Notes under the pieces: generated by a model
Database searches by the model: none
What the model was told of the DNA's origin: nothing
Seen by the model: only the letters and a program-made list of their open reading frames with translations
Translations under genes and position numbers: made by a program
Part shown: one piece after another, positions 9,074 to 16,490 of the stretch
Layout of the letters: each line of letters opens with the position of its first letter
Numbering within the stretch: position 1 is the stretch's first letter
DNA from: Comamonadaceae bacterium
GTDB taxonomy: Bacteria; Pseudomonadota; Gammaproteobacteria; Burkholderiales; Burkholderiaceae_C
Assembly: GCA_027488215.1 (NCBI GenBank)
Contig: JAIYCB010000031.1
Location: forward strand, 283,223 to 347,222
Direction: 5' to 3'
DNA length: 64,000 nucleotides

Positions 9074-9194
9074 AGTGAAATTTGTTGCTGCAGGAATGAT
9101 TCCGAATTGAAGCACCCATGACGCGTGCCGGTGATTTGCATTAACGGCAAATGACATGACCGGTGCCGCCAGCCCTGGCGGTGACAATACAAAA

Positions 9195-10859
9195 ATGTTC
9201 CGAAAACAACTCAGTTGGGTTCTCATTTTTTTAGCCGCCAGCATCGTCTTGCAAGGCGTGGGGGCTGTATTGGCGCTTCATGAAGCCGAACGGCAGGTGG
9301 TGCGCGGTCGCATCGCCAGCGACATCCACCAGGGCTTTGTACAGTTGTCGGCCACCAAACAGCATCTGCGGGCCTGGGTGACTCAACACAAAATTGGCGC
9401 AGGTGGCAACCCGCAAGCCCGCGATGGTTTGCTGCAGGACATGAACAGCACGCTGGCCACCTTGACCCGACTGACGCAATCAGCCTCCAGTCTGGGTCTG
9501 GACGGCCCGGGAAGCCAAGAACACAGTGCCCGCCTGGAGGCCTTGCGGGTGTTGGGACACAGCGTGCAAAACCTAGGAGAGATGCTTGGCCAACTCAAAA
9601 CTTTGCCACCTGACGTGCCCGCGCGCCTGGGCTGGGATACCCTGACCGAAGTGTTTGACCGATCAGAAGGCCGGGATTTACGGGAACTGATCGCGCAAAG
9701 CATCGATCGAGAAAGCCTGGCCATGCAACGCGAGCGCAAAGCCGCAGACACCACGCTCACGCGCATTCGCTGGCTCTGGATCGGCATGGCCCTGTCACTG
9801 GGCATGTTGTCGCTGGGGGCCACGGTGTACTTTGCCAAGGCATTGCGCCGACCCATCGATGAATTGGTCAAGGGCGCTCACACACTGCGACAAGGCCTCC
9901 TCCAACACCGCATCCAGCTGAATGGACAAGACGAGTTTTCTGACGTGGCGCGAAGCATGAATGAGATGGCCACAGCGCTGGAAAAACACAGCCAACAAGA
10001 AGCCGAGCAACGCCATAGGCTGGAGTCCGAAGTGCGAGAACGCACCAGCGCTCTGCACGAAGCCAACCGCTCATTGCAACAAACCGATACGCGCCGGCGT
10101 CAACTGCTGGCCGACATCAGCCACGAGCTGCGAACGCCCACAACCGCCATCAGGGGCGAAGCAGAAATCACTTTGCGTGGTGGTGAGCGCAGCGCCCAAG
10201 AGTACCGAGAAGCCCTGCAACGCATTGTTTCAACCACCCGCCAGTTGGGCACCGTCATCGACGATTTGCTGGCCATGGCACGCAGCGACATGGAAACCCT
10301 GAGCATCGTGCATCAGGTCGTGGATTTATCCGAACCCCTGGCTGAAGCCTTGTCGCAAGCGAGCGCCCTGGCCGGTGAAAACCGGGTGCGCATCGAATCG
10401 CCCAGCCTGGCCCAAGGCACTTTTTACGTCATGGGCGATGCCCAGCGCCTGAGCCAGTTGCTCTTGCTGCTGCTGGACAACGCGGTGCGCTACTCCCTCC
10501 CCGGCGGGGTGGTCAGCGTCAGCTGTTCACCCATCCATGAAGACCCGCCCTCGTTCAAGATTCAGGTGCGCGACCAGGGTATCGGCATACCCGCCGAAGA
10601 ACTGCACCAGGTGTTTGACCGGCATTTCCGTGGCAGTGCTGCACGTTTGCACCGCGCAGCCGGCAGCGGCTTGGGGCTACCGATTGCCAAAGCGCTGGCC
10701 TTGGCACATGGCGGCAGCCTGGCACTGCAAAGCCCCGCCGACGAAAACACGGGCGCAGGCACCCGAGTTGAACTCCACCTGCCCATGTGGCGCTCGAATG
10801 CGATCTGCACCACCGAAAAGGGTGCGGCGCAGGCAGAGCATGGGCGCCCTTCACTTTGA
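9195..10859 (+). CDS. Membrane sensor histidine kinase (HAMP, HisKA, HATPase)
   Basis: A 554-residue protein if started at MFRKQL (9195); a Met at 9156 in the same frame would add 13 residues. Segments in order are: membrane helix at about 7-29, a periplasmic helical sensor of about 165 residues, a second membrane helix (WIGMALSLGMLSLGATVYF), HAMP (PIDELVKGAHTLRQG), a coiled stretch, HisKA with the phospho-acceptor His at about 310 (ISHELRTPTTAIRG), and an HATPase_c domain with DNAVRYS, DQGIGIP and GSGLGLPIAK. It phosphorylates the OmpR-type regulator that begins 35 bases later. The signal is unknown. Nearby ExoD-like and membrane genes are possible targets, which is inference only. Confidence 0.92.
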   Translation: MFRKQLSWVLIFLAASIVLQGVGAVLALHEAERQVVRGRIASDIHQGFVQLSATKQHLRAWVTQHKIGAGGNPQARDGLLQDMNSTLATLTRLTQSASSLGLDGPGSQEHSARLEALRVLGHSVQNLGEMLGQLKTLPPDVPARLGWDTLTEVFDRSEGRDLRELIAQSIDRESLAMQRERKAADTTLTRIRWLWIGMALSLGMLSLGATVYFAKALRRPIDELVKGAHTLRQGLLQHRIQLNGQDEFSDVARSMNEMATALEKHSQQEAEQRHRLESEVRERTSALHEANRSLQQTDTRRRQLLADISHELRTPTTAIRGEAEITLRGGERSAQEYREALQRIVSTTRQLGTVIDDLLAMARSDMETLSIVHQVVDLSEPLAEALSQASALAGENRVRIESPSLAQGTFYVMGDAQRLSQLLLLLLDNAVRYSLPGGVVSVSCSPIHEDPPSFKIQVRDQGIGIPAEELHQVFDRHFRGSAARLHRAAGSGLGLPIAKALALAHGGSLALQSPADENTGAGTRVELHLPMWRSNAICTTEKGAAQAEHGRPSL

Positions 10860-10894
10860 CCACCCACCGATTGCAAAGCCATCACATCCCAGCC

Positions 10895-11626
10895 ATGAAC
10901 ACCATCCTGATCGAAGATGACCCGCGCATCGCAGATTTTTTACAACGCGGATTGCGCGCCGAAGGCTTAAAGGTACAACGCGCTGCCACCGGACCCGAAG
11001 GCCTGAGCTTGGTGCAAGACGCCGCTCGCCAAGCGCGTGAAGGTCAGACCAGTACGGTGGTGGTGCTCGATTTGATGTTGCCAGGCATGAATGGCATGGA
11101 CATTTGCCAGACACTGCGCAGCCAAGGCGTGACATTTCCCATCTTGATGCTGACCGCGCTGAGCACGCTGGAAGAGCGCATCGCAGGATTACGCATGGGC
11201 GCCGACGACTACCTGTGTAAACCCTTTGAGTTCGAAGAACTTTTAGCCCGACTGGAGGCCTTGGGACGGCGCTCGCATGGACTGCAGGCGCTGCGCCCAG
11301 CCCACTTGCGCGTGGCTGATGTCGTGCTCGACCGCGAAAGCATGCGGGCCAGTCGGGCGGGTCAGGCACTCAATTTGACAGCGCGTGAATTGGCCTTGCT
11401 CGAGTTGTTGATGAGCGCACCAGGTCGCCTGTTCAGCCGCGAGCAAATTTTGTCCAGCGTCTGGGGCCTCAACGAAGACCCCCTGACCAATGTGGTGGAC
11501 GTTTACATCCGCCGCCTGAGAAGCAAAATAGACGAGGGTCGAACCGCCCCCCTCATCCAAACCATGCGCGGCCTGGGCTATCGGCTGGAGGCACCGGACG
11601 AGTCCTCACCCAACCCAGCGCACTGA
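10895..11626 (+). CDS. OmpR/PhoB-family response regulator
   Basis: A 243-residue protein starting at MNTILIEDDPRIADFLQRGL. The receiver domain has the acidic pair EDD near the N-terminus, the phospho-acceptor Asp at about 59 (VVLDLMLPGMNG), a conserved Thr in MLTALS, and Lys in YLCKPFEFEELL. The C-terminal winged-helix domain (about 145-238) shows LTARELALLELLM, SREQILSSVWG and VVDVYIRRLRSKI, ending at the GLGYRL wing. It is the cognate partner of the kinase just upstream. The receiver contains an unusual short insertion, DAARQAREGQTST, before the beta strand that carries the Asp. Target genes are unknown. Confidence 0.93.
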   Translation: MNTILIEDDPRIADFLQRGLRAEGLKVQRAATGPEGLSLVQDAARQAREGQTSTVVVLDLMLPGMNGMDICQTLRSQGVTFPILMLTALSTLEERIAGLRMGADDYLCKPFEFEELLARLEALGRRSHGLQALRPAHLRVADVVLDRESMRASRAGQALNLTARELALLELLMSAPGRLFSREQILSSVWGLNEDPLTNVVDVYIRRLRSKIDEGRTAPLIQTMRGLGYRLEAPDESSPNPAH

Positions 11627-11679
11627 AAAAAAGCACTTAATCTCCACGCCTTGGCCACACACAGAATGGATCCCACCTC

Positions 11680-12075
11680 ATGAAACCCGCACTTTGGTCG
11701 GTATTTGGATTGCTCGTGCTTGTTTGGACAGGCCTGATCGGAATCGCTGAACAACTGACGGAATGGCTATTGGCCGCCATGGCTTCAGGCCAGGTCGGAG
11801 ACCTGGCGAATCAAGCCCTGCAATGGCCCGTGCCCGTCTGGTTAAGCCCCTGGGTGGACACGGCCTGGATCAAAACAGTGCAAGACTCTTCCCTTGGCCT
11901 CGTGCAGTGGCTGGGTCAAGTACTGCCAGCGACCAGTCGTTTGATGGACTGGGTGTCCCCACTCATTTGGGCGCTTTTGGCTTTGGGCTTGGCTTTCTTG
12001 CTGGCGCTTGCGGTGGCAGGCCACTGGATGCTGCGACGCCGATCCCGCCATGCGCTGCGCCATGCCCAGTTCTGA
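11680..12075 (+). CDS. Small membrane protein of unknown function
   Basis: A 131-residue protein that I do not recognise. It has an N-terminal hydrophobic segment (ALWSVFGLLVLVWTGLIGIA) that could be an uncleaved anchor, a Trp-rich middle, a strong membrane helix near residues 92-118 (WALLALGLAFLLALAVAGHW), and a basic tail with RRRSRHALRH. The 3' end overlaps the predicted start of the ExoD-like gene by 14 bases, so the two are probably coupled and work together. It starts 53 bases after the response regulator and may belong to the same transcript. No catalytic motif is visible. Confidence 0.65.
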   Translation: MKPALWSVFGLLVLVWTGLIGIAEQLTEWLLAAMASGQVGDLANQALQWPVPVWLSPWVDTAWIKTVQDSSLGLVQWLGQVLPATSRLMDWVSPLIWALLALGLAFLLALAVAGHWMLRRRSRHALRHAQF

Positions 12076-12712
12076 CAAGCCATTCGACATGCGCAGTCCT
12101 TTGGCGCAACGGCTGCGCGATGCGGCCGAGCAACACCGCGCTGCGGACAGTGCAGCGCCCACGAAGCGTCTGGACTTTTCTCAGCTGATCAACCTGCATG
12201 GGGAGTCGTCTGTTGCCGTGCTGCTGATGCTGCTGGCAGTGGTCAGCGTGCTTCCGGTCGCAGGCGCTGGGACCATCATGAGCCTGGGCATTTGGGCCAT
12301 CGCCTGGGCATGGCTGCGCGCGCACAGCAGCGTTCAGCTGCCCACCCGCTTGGGACAGATCAAACTCAGTGCACGCTGGAGCGGCCGCTGCCTGCAAGGT
12401 TTGGCCTGGATTTACGAGCAGAGCAACCGGTTCATGCGTCCGCGCTGGACCTTGTGGTCACACACGGGCACGCGGATGTGGTGGGGCAGCTGGATCGCCT
12501 TGATGGGTCTGGTCATTTTCTTGCCCCTGCCCCTGGGCAATGTGCTGCCTGCTCTGAGCCTGATCCTGCTGAGCCTGGGATGGATGTTCCGCGATGGCCT
12601 GGCTTTGCTGCTGTCATGTGCCACCGGCGCTGCGGCCTTGGCCTATGTGATTTGGCTGTGGGAGTTGGTGAGCAACTCAGCGCTTGCGGCTTGGACGGCC
12701 TTGCCTTGGTAA
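12062..12712 (+). CDS. ExoD-family exopolysaccharide synthesis-related membrane protein
   Basis: A 216-residue protein starting at MPSSDKPFDMRS; Met 10 at 12089 is an alternative start. It has an ExoD-like layout: a soluble N-terminal region with LDFSQLINLHGESSVAVLLMLLAVVSVLP, a hydrophobic core, then further membrane helices in the C-terminal half (WIALMGLVIFLPLPLGNVLP and LALLLSCATGAAALAYVIWLW). ExoD proteins were named for effects on exopolysaccharide and alkaline tolerance in rhizobia; their biochemistry is not defined. The small membrane gene overlaps its start, and the two-component system lies just before, so the four genes may form one unit. Confidence 0.75.
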   Translation: MPSSDKPFDMRSPLAQRLRDAAEQHRAADSAAPTKRLDFSQLINLHGESSVAVLLMLLAVVSVLPVAGAGTIMSLGIWAIAWAWLRAHSSVQLPTRLGQIKLSARWSGRCLQGLAWIYEQSNRFMRPRWTLWSHTGTRMWWGSWIALMGLVIFLPLPLGNVLPALSLILLSLGWMFRDGLALLLSCATGAAALAYVIWLWELVSNSALAAWTALPW

Positions 12713-12834
12713 TACACGTTGCCCGTCTCATGTGTTGATCCAGACACCATCCTGTTGCACTTGCCGCACAAGTGACAGGCACACAGGCTCAGGGTGCCTA
12801 GAGTACAAGTCAGTTCCACCCGTGAAAGCCTCCC

Positions 12835-13617
12835 ATGTCATCCGCTTCAGCCACAGCCCAAGCCCGATCAACTTCACAAGACGATCCCGTATGGCAAGCC
12901 AAGGTGCACCTGGCCGCCGCTTTGCGTTTGGCGGTGCTGCACGATTTCGACGAGGGCATCGACAACCACTTCACTGTCGCCGTGCCGGGGCGTGAAGACC
13001 AATACCTGATATCGCCCTTTGGCGTGCACTGGTCCGAGGCCCGTGCCAGCACCATGATGGTCTTCAACGAAGCCGGCGAAACACTGGAGGGCACAGGCGT
13101 GGTGGAGTTGTCAGCGCAGTCGATCCACGCCCCGGTGCACCGCCTGACCGGGGCCAAAGTGGTGCTGCACACCCACCAGCCCTGGGCCTTGGCTTTGAAC
13201 ATGCTCAAGGCCAACCGCTTGTTGCCCGCCACCCAAACCGCTGCCTTTTTTGACGGCGCCATTGCCTACGACGACCATTACACCGGGCTGGCAGCAGACT
13301 TGTCAGAAGGTGAGCGTTTGTCGCAGCTCATGAGCGGTGGCAAAACCGTGCTCTTCATGAAAAACCATGGCGTGATGACGGTTGGCGACACCGTGGCGCA
13401 GGCCTACCGACGCTTGTACAAACTCGAGAAAGCTTGTCGCACCCAAGTGCTGGCCATGGGCACAGGCCAGCCCCTGAATGTGCTGACCGAATCGGTGATC
13501 CAGCGCATCAAAAACCCCAGTCCACAAGACCGTCACCCCCGCAGCGAACGCGAGCGCCTGTTTTTTGAAGCCATGATGCGCGTGGTCGACCGGGTGAACC
13601 CGGGCTATGCCGATTGA
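12835..13617 (+). CDS. Class II aldolase/adducin-family protein
   Basis: A 260-residue protein. The aldolase II fold is visible: FDEGIDNHFTVAVPG near residue 40, the metal-ligand pair in VVLHTHQPWALAL, and the third His in FMKNHGVMTVGDTVAQAYRRLY. It matches the adducin-like oxidoreductase or aldolase group often annotated as class II aldolase with no proven substrate; the Zn-dependent fuculose-phosphate aldolases are the best known relatives. An N-terminal Ser/Ala-rich tail of about 17 residues precedes the domain, so an internal start is possible. It stands alone between the ExoD-like gene and the convergent transporter gene. Confidence 0.85.
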   Translation: MSSASATAQARSTSQDDPVWQAKVHLAAALRLAVLHDFDEGIDNHFTVAVPGREDQYLISPFGVHWSEARASTMMVFNEAGETLEGTGVVELSAQSIHAPVHRLTGAKVVLHTHQPWALALNMLKANRLLPATQTAAFFDGAIAYDDHYTGLAADLSEGERLSQLMSGGKTVLFMKNHGVMTVGDTVAQAYRRLYKLEKACRTQVLAMGTGQPLNVLTESVIQRIKNPSPQDRHPRSERERLFFEAMMRVVDRVNPGYAD

Positions 13618-13662
13618 CCCTGTGAACTAACCAGGACGCTGAAGAAGCGCAAGGTGACACCA

Positions 13663-14565
13663 TCATTGGCCATCCAGCGTCCGTGCGCTTTCACGCCACA
13701 GGGTGTACAAGCCCGCACCCACCACCAAAAGCGCGCCCCACCACACATGCGCACCCGGCCACTCGTGCCAAAAAACCCAACCGAACAAAGCCGCCCACAG
13801 CAACTCGCTGTAATGGAACGGCGCCACCACGCCCACCGGAGCCAGACGCAAGGCCCGGAAGGTGAAGCGCTGTCCCAGCAACACCAATACAGCCATCAAG
13901 GCAATGACGGGCCACATGCCTGGCGCCACCTCCAGGGGCACAAACAACAGCCCCACCGCACCCGCCAAGCCCATCGTCAAGTTCTGCCAGACCATCATCG
14001 ACAAGTCGCTCTCGGTGGGCGAAAGCCAACGCACACAAGTCATAGAGGCGGCATAAAACAGCGAGGCCAACAAGGCCAGCCACGCCCCCAATCCCAAATC
14101 GCCGTCCAGAGCTTGCGGCCCGACGATCAGGCCCACACCCACAAACCCCGCCAACAACGCGCCCCAACGGTGCACCCCGACACGTTCCTTGAGCAGCGGC
14201 ACCGACAACAGCGTCATGAACAGCGGCGCCGCAAAACTGATCGCAATCACAGTAGCCAACGGCAACAAGCGCAAGCTCTCAAAAAAAGCCAGCATCGAGC
14301 ACACGGCGAACAAGCCGCGCACCCCAAGTGCCCACGGACGGCGCGTGCGCAAGGCCGACCACCCCCCGCTGCGCAGCACCCAAGGCGTCAGCAAAACCAG
14401 CACCATCGCCGAGCGCGCGGCAATCAATACTGGAATCGACAACTGGGACACCGCATGCTTGGACAAGGCATCCATCACCGACAGCAAGAACACCCCCGCC
14501 ACCATCCAAGCAATGCCTTGCAGCGGGTGATCGGCCCGCGCAGGGGCAACAGATGGTGAGTTCAT
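13663..14565 (-). CDS. EamA-family (DMT superfamily) transporter
   Basis: A 300-residue membrane protein starting at MNSPSVAPARAD (14565), which places the first helix (GIAWMVAGVFLLSVMDALSK) at the usual position. Ten membrane helices in two EamA repeats are visible; each repeat begins with a conserved pattern (SKHAVSQLSIPVLIAARS; later LALLASLFYAASMTCVRWLS). DMT carriers export or import amino acids, nucleosides or other metabolites. The substrate cannot be predicted. It is divergent from the TauD-like gene, with a 176-base gap between them holding both promoters. Confidence 0.88.
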   Translation of the reverse strand: MNSPSVAPARADHPLQGIAWMVAGVFLLSVMDALSKHAVSQLSIPVLIAARSAMVLVLLTPWVLRSGGWSALRTRRPWALGVRGLFAVCSMLAFFESLRLLPLATVIAISFAAPLFMTLLSVPLLKERVGVHRWGALLAGFVGVGLIVGPQALDGDLGLGAWLALLASLFYAASMTCVRWLSPTESDLSMMVWQNLTMGLAGAVGLLFVPLEVAPGMWPVIALMAVLVLLGQRFTFRALRLAPVGVVAPFHYSELLWAALFGWVFWHEWPGAHVWWGALLVVGAGLYTLWRESARTLDGQ

Positions 14566-14741
14566 GGGTTCAAATATGGGTCGGGCTGTCAAAGAGGGGC
14601 AAATCCGCGCGGTTATACAGGCCAGCGCATGGCACCAAGTGCAATTTACAGGGACTGCGACATGACGGCAGTCACCTGCATGGCCGCAAGGTCCAGCGGG
14701 TGCCCGATATTGAGCCGTGCGAACCCCTAAAATCACCACCC

Positions 14742-15626
14742 ATGCCCTCTTCCACGGCCCACCCTGCCCCCAACCACTCGGTCATGAACTTTGCGCAACG
14801 CCAATGGCGGGTGCGCCGACCCAAACCTTTTGTGTTGGTGATTGAAGGTGAAGTGGGTCAAGAGGGCAACGAGCCCAGCGACTACCTGCACGACCAACTG
14901 CTCTTGCCCGAATGGCGCGAGGCCTTTTACCAACTGGTCGATGCCACGGGCTTGGTGGTGTGCCTGAATGTGCACACCCAGCACCCGACCTACCGCGATG
15001 TGCGCGGGCGCTCCAGCAAAGGGCGGCTGAGCCAAGGCGAGTATTACCACCACGACGGCTGCACAGGCCCCGTCAAGCCGCGCTTTGTGGAAATCCGCTG
15101 CCCCATCCAACCACAAACACGTGGTGTGGCCACCGCTGTGGCACCCCACCGCGACGTGGTCAAAGCCATGGTGCAAGTGCTGCCCGCCGAGTTGGCTGCC
15201 ACGCCTGCACTGGCCGAACTAGACAAGAGCCTGGCCACCATCAGCCAGATGGACGCTGCCGCGCTCGACCACTTGCAAGGCCTCATCACCCGCACCGTGC
15301 GTAAGAAGCTCAACGCTGAAGGTGCACGCCGCTACTTTCGCCATGTGGACGCCGCCGCCAACGCTTACTTTGAACCCTGGGCCTTGGGCGAAAGCCGCTT
15401 CATTGCCAACGCCAACAGCGGCGTGACCATGCAACACCGACGCGCCTACCAAGCCCCACACAACGGCGGCGTGGCCAATGGCCACTTGGTCAAGCGCTGG
15501 ACGAATGAAGAGTTGCTGCTACCCGGCCAAGTGGTGGACCAAGCCTTGATTGCTGCGCTGTGCAGCGAAGAAAGTGATGAGGCGCAGGGGAATCGGGCTG
15601 AGGGGTGTTACCTTGGGGCGCATTGA
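14742..15626 (+). CDS. Putative TauD-like Fe(II)/2-oxoglutarate dioxygenase
   Basis: A 294-residue protein from MPSSTAHPAPNH; Met 15 at 14784 (MNFAQRQW) is an alternative start. A TauD-like facial triad can be read: His-x-Asp in GEYYHHDGC (about 105), followed by KPRFVEIRCP, which matches the usual strand after that motif, and a distal His with Arg nearby in SGVTMQHRRAYQAPHNG (about 230-245). The region between, VAPHRDVVKAM..LPAEL, also fits the fold. Enzymes of this fold hydroxylate small molecules using 2-oxoglutarate and O2. I do not recognise the subfamily and cannot name a substrate. It is followed at once by the convergent ccdAB pair. Confidence 0.5.
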   Translation: MPSSTAHPAPNHSVMNFAQRQWRVRRPKPFVLVIEGEVGQEGNEPSDYLHDQLLLPEWREAFYQLVDATGLVVCLNVHTQHPTYRDVRGRSSKGRLSQGEYYHHDGCTGPVKPRFVEIRCPIQPQTRGVATAVAPHRDVVKAMVQVLPAELAATPALAELDKSLATISQMDAAALDHLQGLITRTVRKKLNAEGARRYFRHVDAAANAYFEPWALGESRFIANANSGVTMQHRRAYQAPHNGGVANGHLVKRWTNEELLLPGQVVDQALIAALCSEESDEAQGNRAEGCYLGAH

Positions 15627-15651
15627 GGTTCGCGTCTATTGCGCCAAGACA

Positions 15652-15975
15652 TCAATGCCAAGATCGCGTCAGCAATTCATCCAAAGCATCCGCAATCTCT
15701 TGCCCGCTCTCGGCCAAGGAACCCACGCACTCCCCCAGCAGATCGAGCGCCACTGAAACCATATCGAGTGGGTGCAGGACCAACACAGCACCACGCACTT
15801 TGAAGCTGGGATTCATGCGCGTACCAGCAATACCTGCAGGCAGCACACTGCGCTTGACCAAAGGCACAACCACTCGACGTCGATAGCCATCAAACAAGGA
15901 AGACTGAACCACCACGACGTAAGGAATGGTGTCCTTCAATGGGCCTTTGTTTTGATGAAGGTCGAACTGAGCCAT
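15652..15975 (-). CDS. ccdB: CcdB-family toxin
   Basis: A 107-residue protein of CcdB length. It follows the CcdB pattern: N-terminal MAQFDLHQNKG, beta strands with VVVVQSSLFDGYRRRVVVPLV, and a C-terminal helix with EEIADALDELL-like spacing (GQEIADALDELLTRSW). F-plasmid CcdB poisons DNA gyrase through its last three residues (Trp-Gly-Ile); here the tail ends Ser-Trp-His, so a Trp is kept but the final residues differ. The start codon overlaps the antitoxin stop as TGATG, so the two are translationally coupled. As in F, the antitoxin comes first. Confidence 0.88.
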   Translation of the reverse strand: MAQFDLHQNKGPLKDTIPYVVVVQSSLFDGYRRRVVVPLVKRSVLPAGIAGTRMNPSFKVRGAVLVLHPLDMVSVALDLLGECVGSLAESGQEIADALDELLTRSWH

Positions 15976-16232
15976 CAGAGTGTGGAGTGCTCATCGGCAA
16001 ATGAGCCTACTTGTGCATACAAAGCGTTCCAACCCGCAACGGTTTGGTCTGCCTGTTGTTGACGGCTTGTACGTGCCTGCTTTTGTTCCTCAACATAAGC
16101 CGTGAGTAATTCTTCAGCAGTGGCCGACAAATTAGAGGTGTAGCCCCTGAGCTCGGTGACCAAACTCTCACTCAACGTGAGGTTGACTGGGCGCTTTCGC
16201 GATATGGGCTTGGCCGTGTGGATGCTTGGCAT
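15975..16232 (-). CDS. ccdA: CcdA-family antitoxin
   Basis: An 85-residue protein. The N-terminal half, with RKRPVNLTLSESLVTELRGY, matches the ribbon-helix-helix DNA-binding domain of CcdA (VNLT strand followed by two helices). The C-terminal half, rich in Glu/Gln/Lys (AEELLTAYVEEQKQARTSR) and ending in LYAQVGSFADEHSTL, matches the toxin-binding tail, including the conserved WNALYAQVGSFADE-type end. It binds CcdB and represses the operon. A perfect 9-bp inverted repeat 18 bases upstream of its start is the probable operator. The pair could stabilise this chromosomal region or be a relic of a mobile element. Confidence 0.9.
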   Translation of the reverse strand: MPSIHTAKPISRKRPVNLTLSESLVTELRGYTSNLSATAEELLTAYVEEQKQARTSRQQQADQTVAGWNALYAQVGSFADEHSTL

Positions 16233-16250
16233 ATGGGAATCCGTTGAAGC

Positions 16251-16269
16251 ATGCGCATATTATGCGCAT
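16251..16269. promoter_or_regulatory. Probable CcdA operator (perfect inverted repeat)
   Basis: ATGCGCATA and TATGCGCAT form a perfect 9-bp inverted repeat around one central base, with further partial symmetry outside (TTGAA and TTCAA). It lies 18 bases upstream of the ccdA start on the minus strand, exactly where autorepression by the ribbon-helix-helix antitoxin would act. The link to CcdA is inference from position and symmetry. Confidence 0.65.
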
Positions 16270-16338
16270 TCAATGAAGTCATGTCACCTCAAGTCACAGA
16301 TAAGGTCGCAATGTTTTGCACCGAGGCGTAAGCCTGTA

Positions 16339-16382
16339 ATGGTTGACCAACCCGCCATGCCAATGCATTCGCCCAGCGTGCT
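16339..16382 (-). pseudogene. Vestige of a dihydrolipoyl dehydrogenase C-terminus
   Basis: On the minus strand this stretch reads STLGECIGMAG, matching the LpdA terminal signature [11 protein letters not shown] encoded at 19305-19332. Twenty-six of 28 bases agree with lpdA (16353-16380 against 19303-19330). Only about 15 codons remain and no upstream lpd sequence is present, so this is a decayed fragment or a short ectopic copy. The rest of the 16270-16490 gap shows no gene. Confidence 0.4.
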
Positions 16383-16490
16383 GTGAACATGACACAAGAG
16401 AAGCCTAGAAAGCCGAATTTTCAGGACGTGTCTAAACTAAGGGTGTAAATTGCTGAAAGCTTCAAACCCGCTTGAAAAGGAACACTGCGC

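Noticed and set aside
13654..14559. A 301-codon plus-strand frame opposite the EamA transporter
   Set aside because: Low-complexity Gln/His/Arg composition, and the minus strand encodes a clean ten-helix protein.
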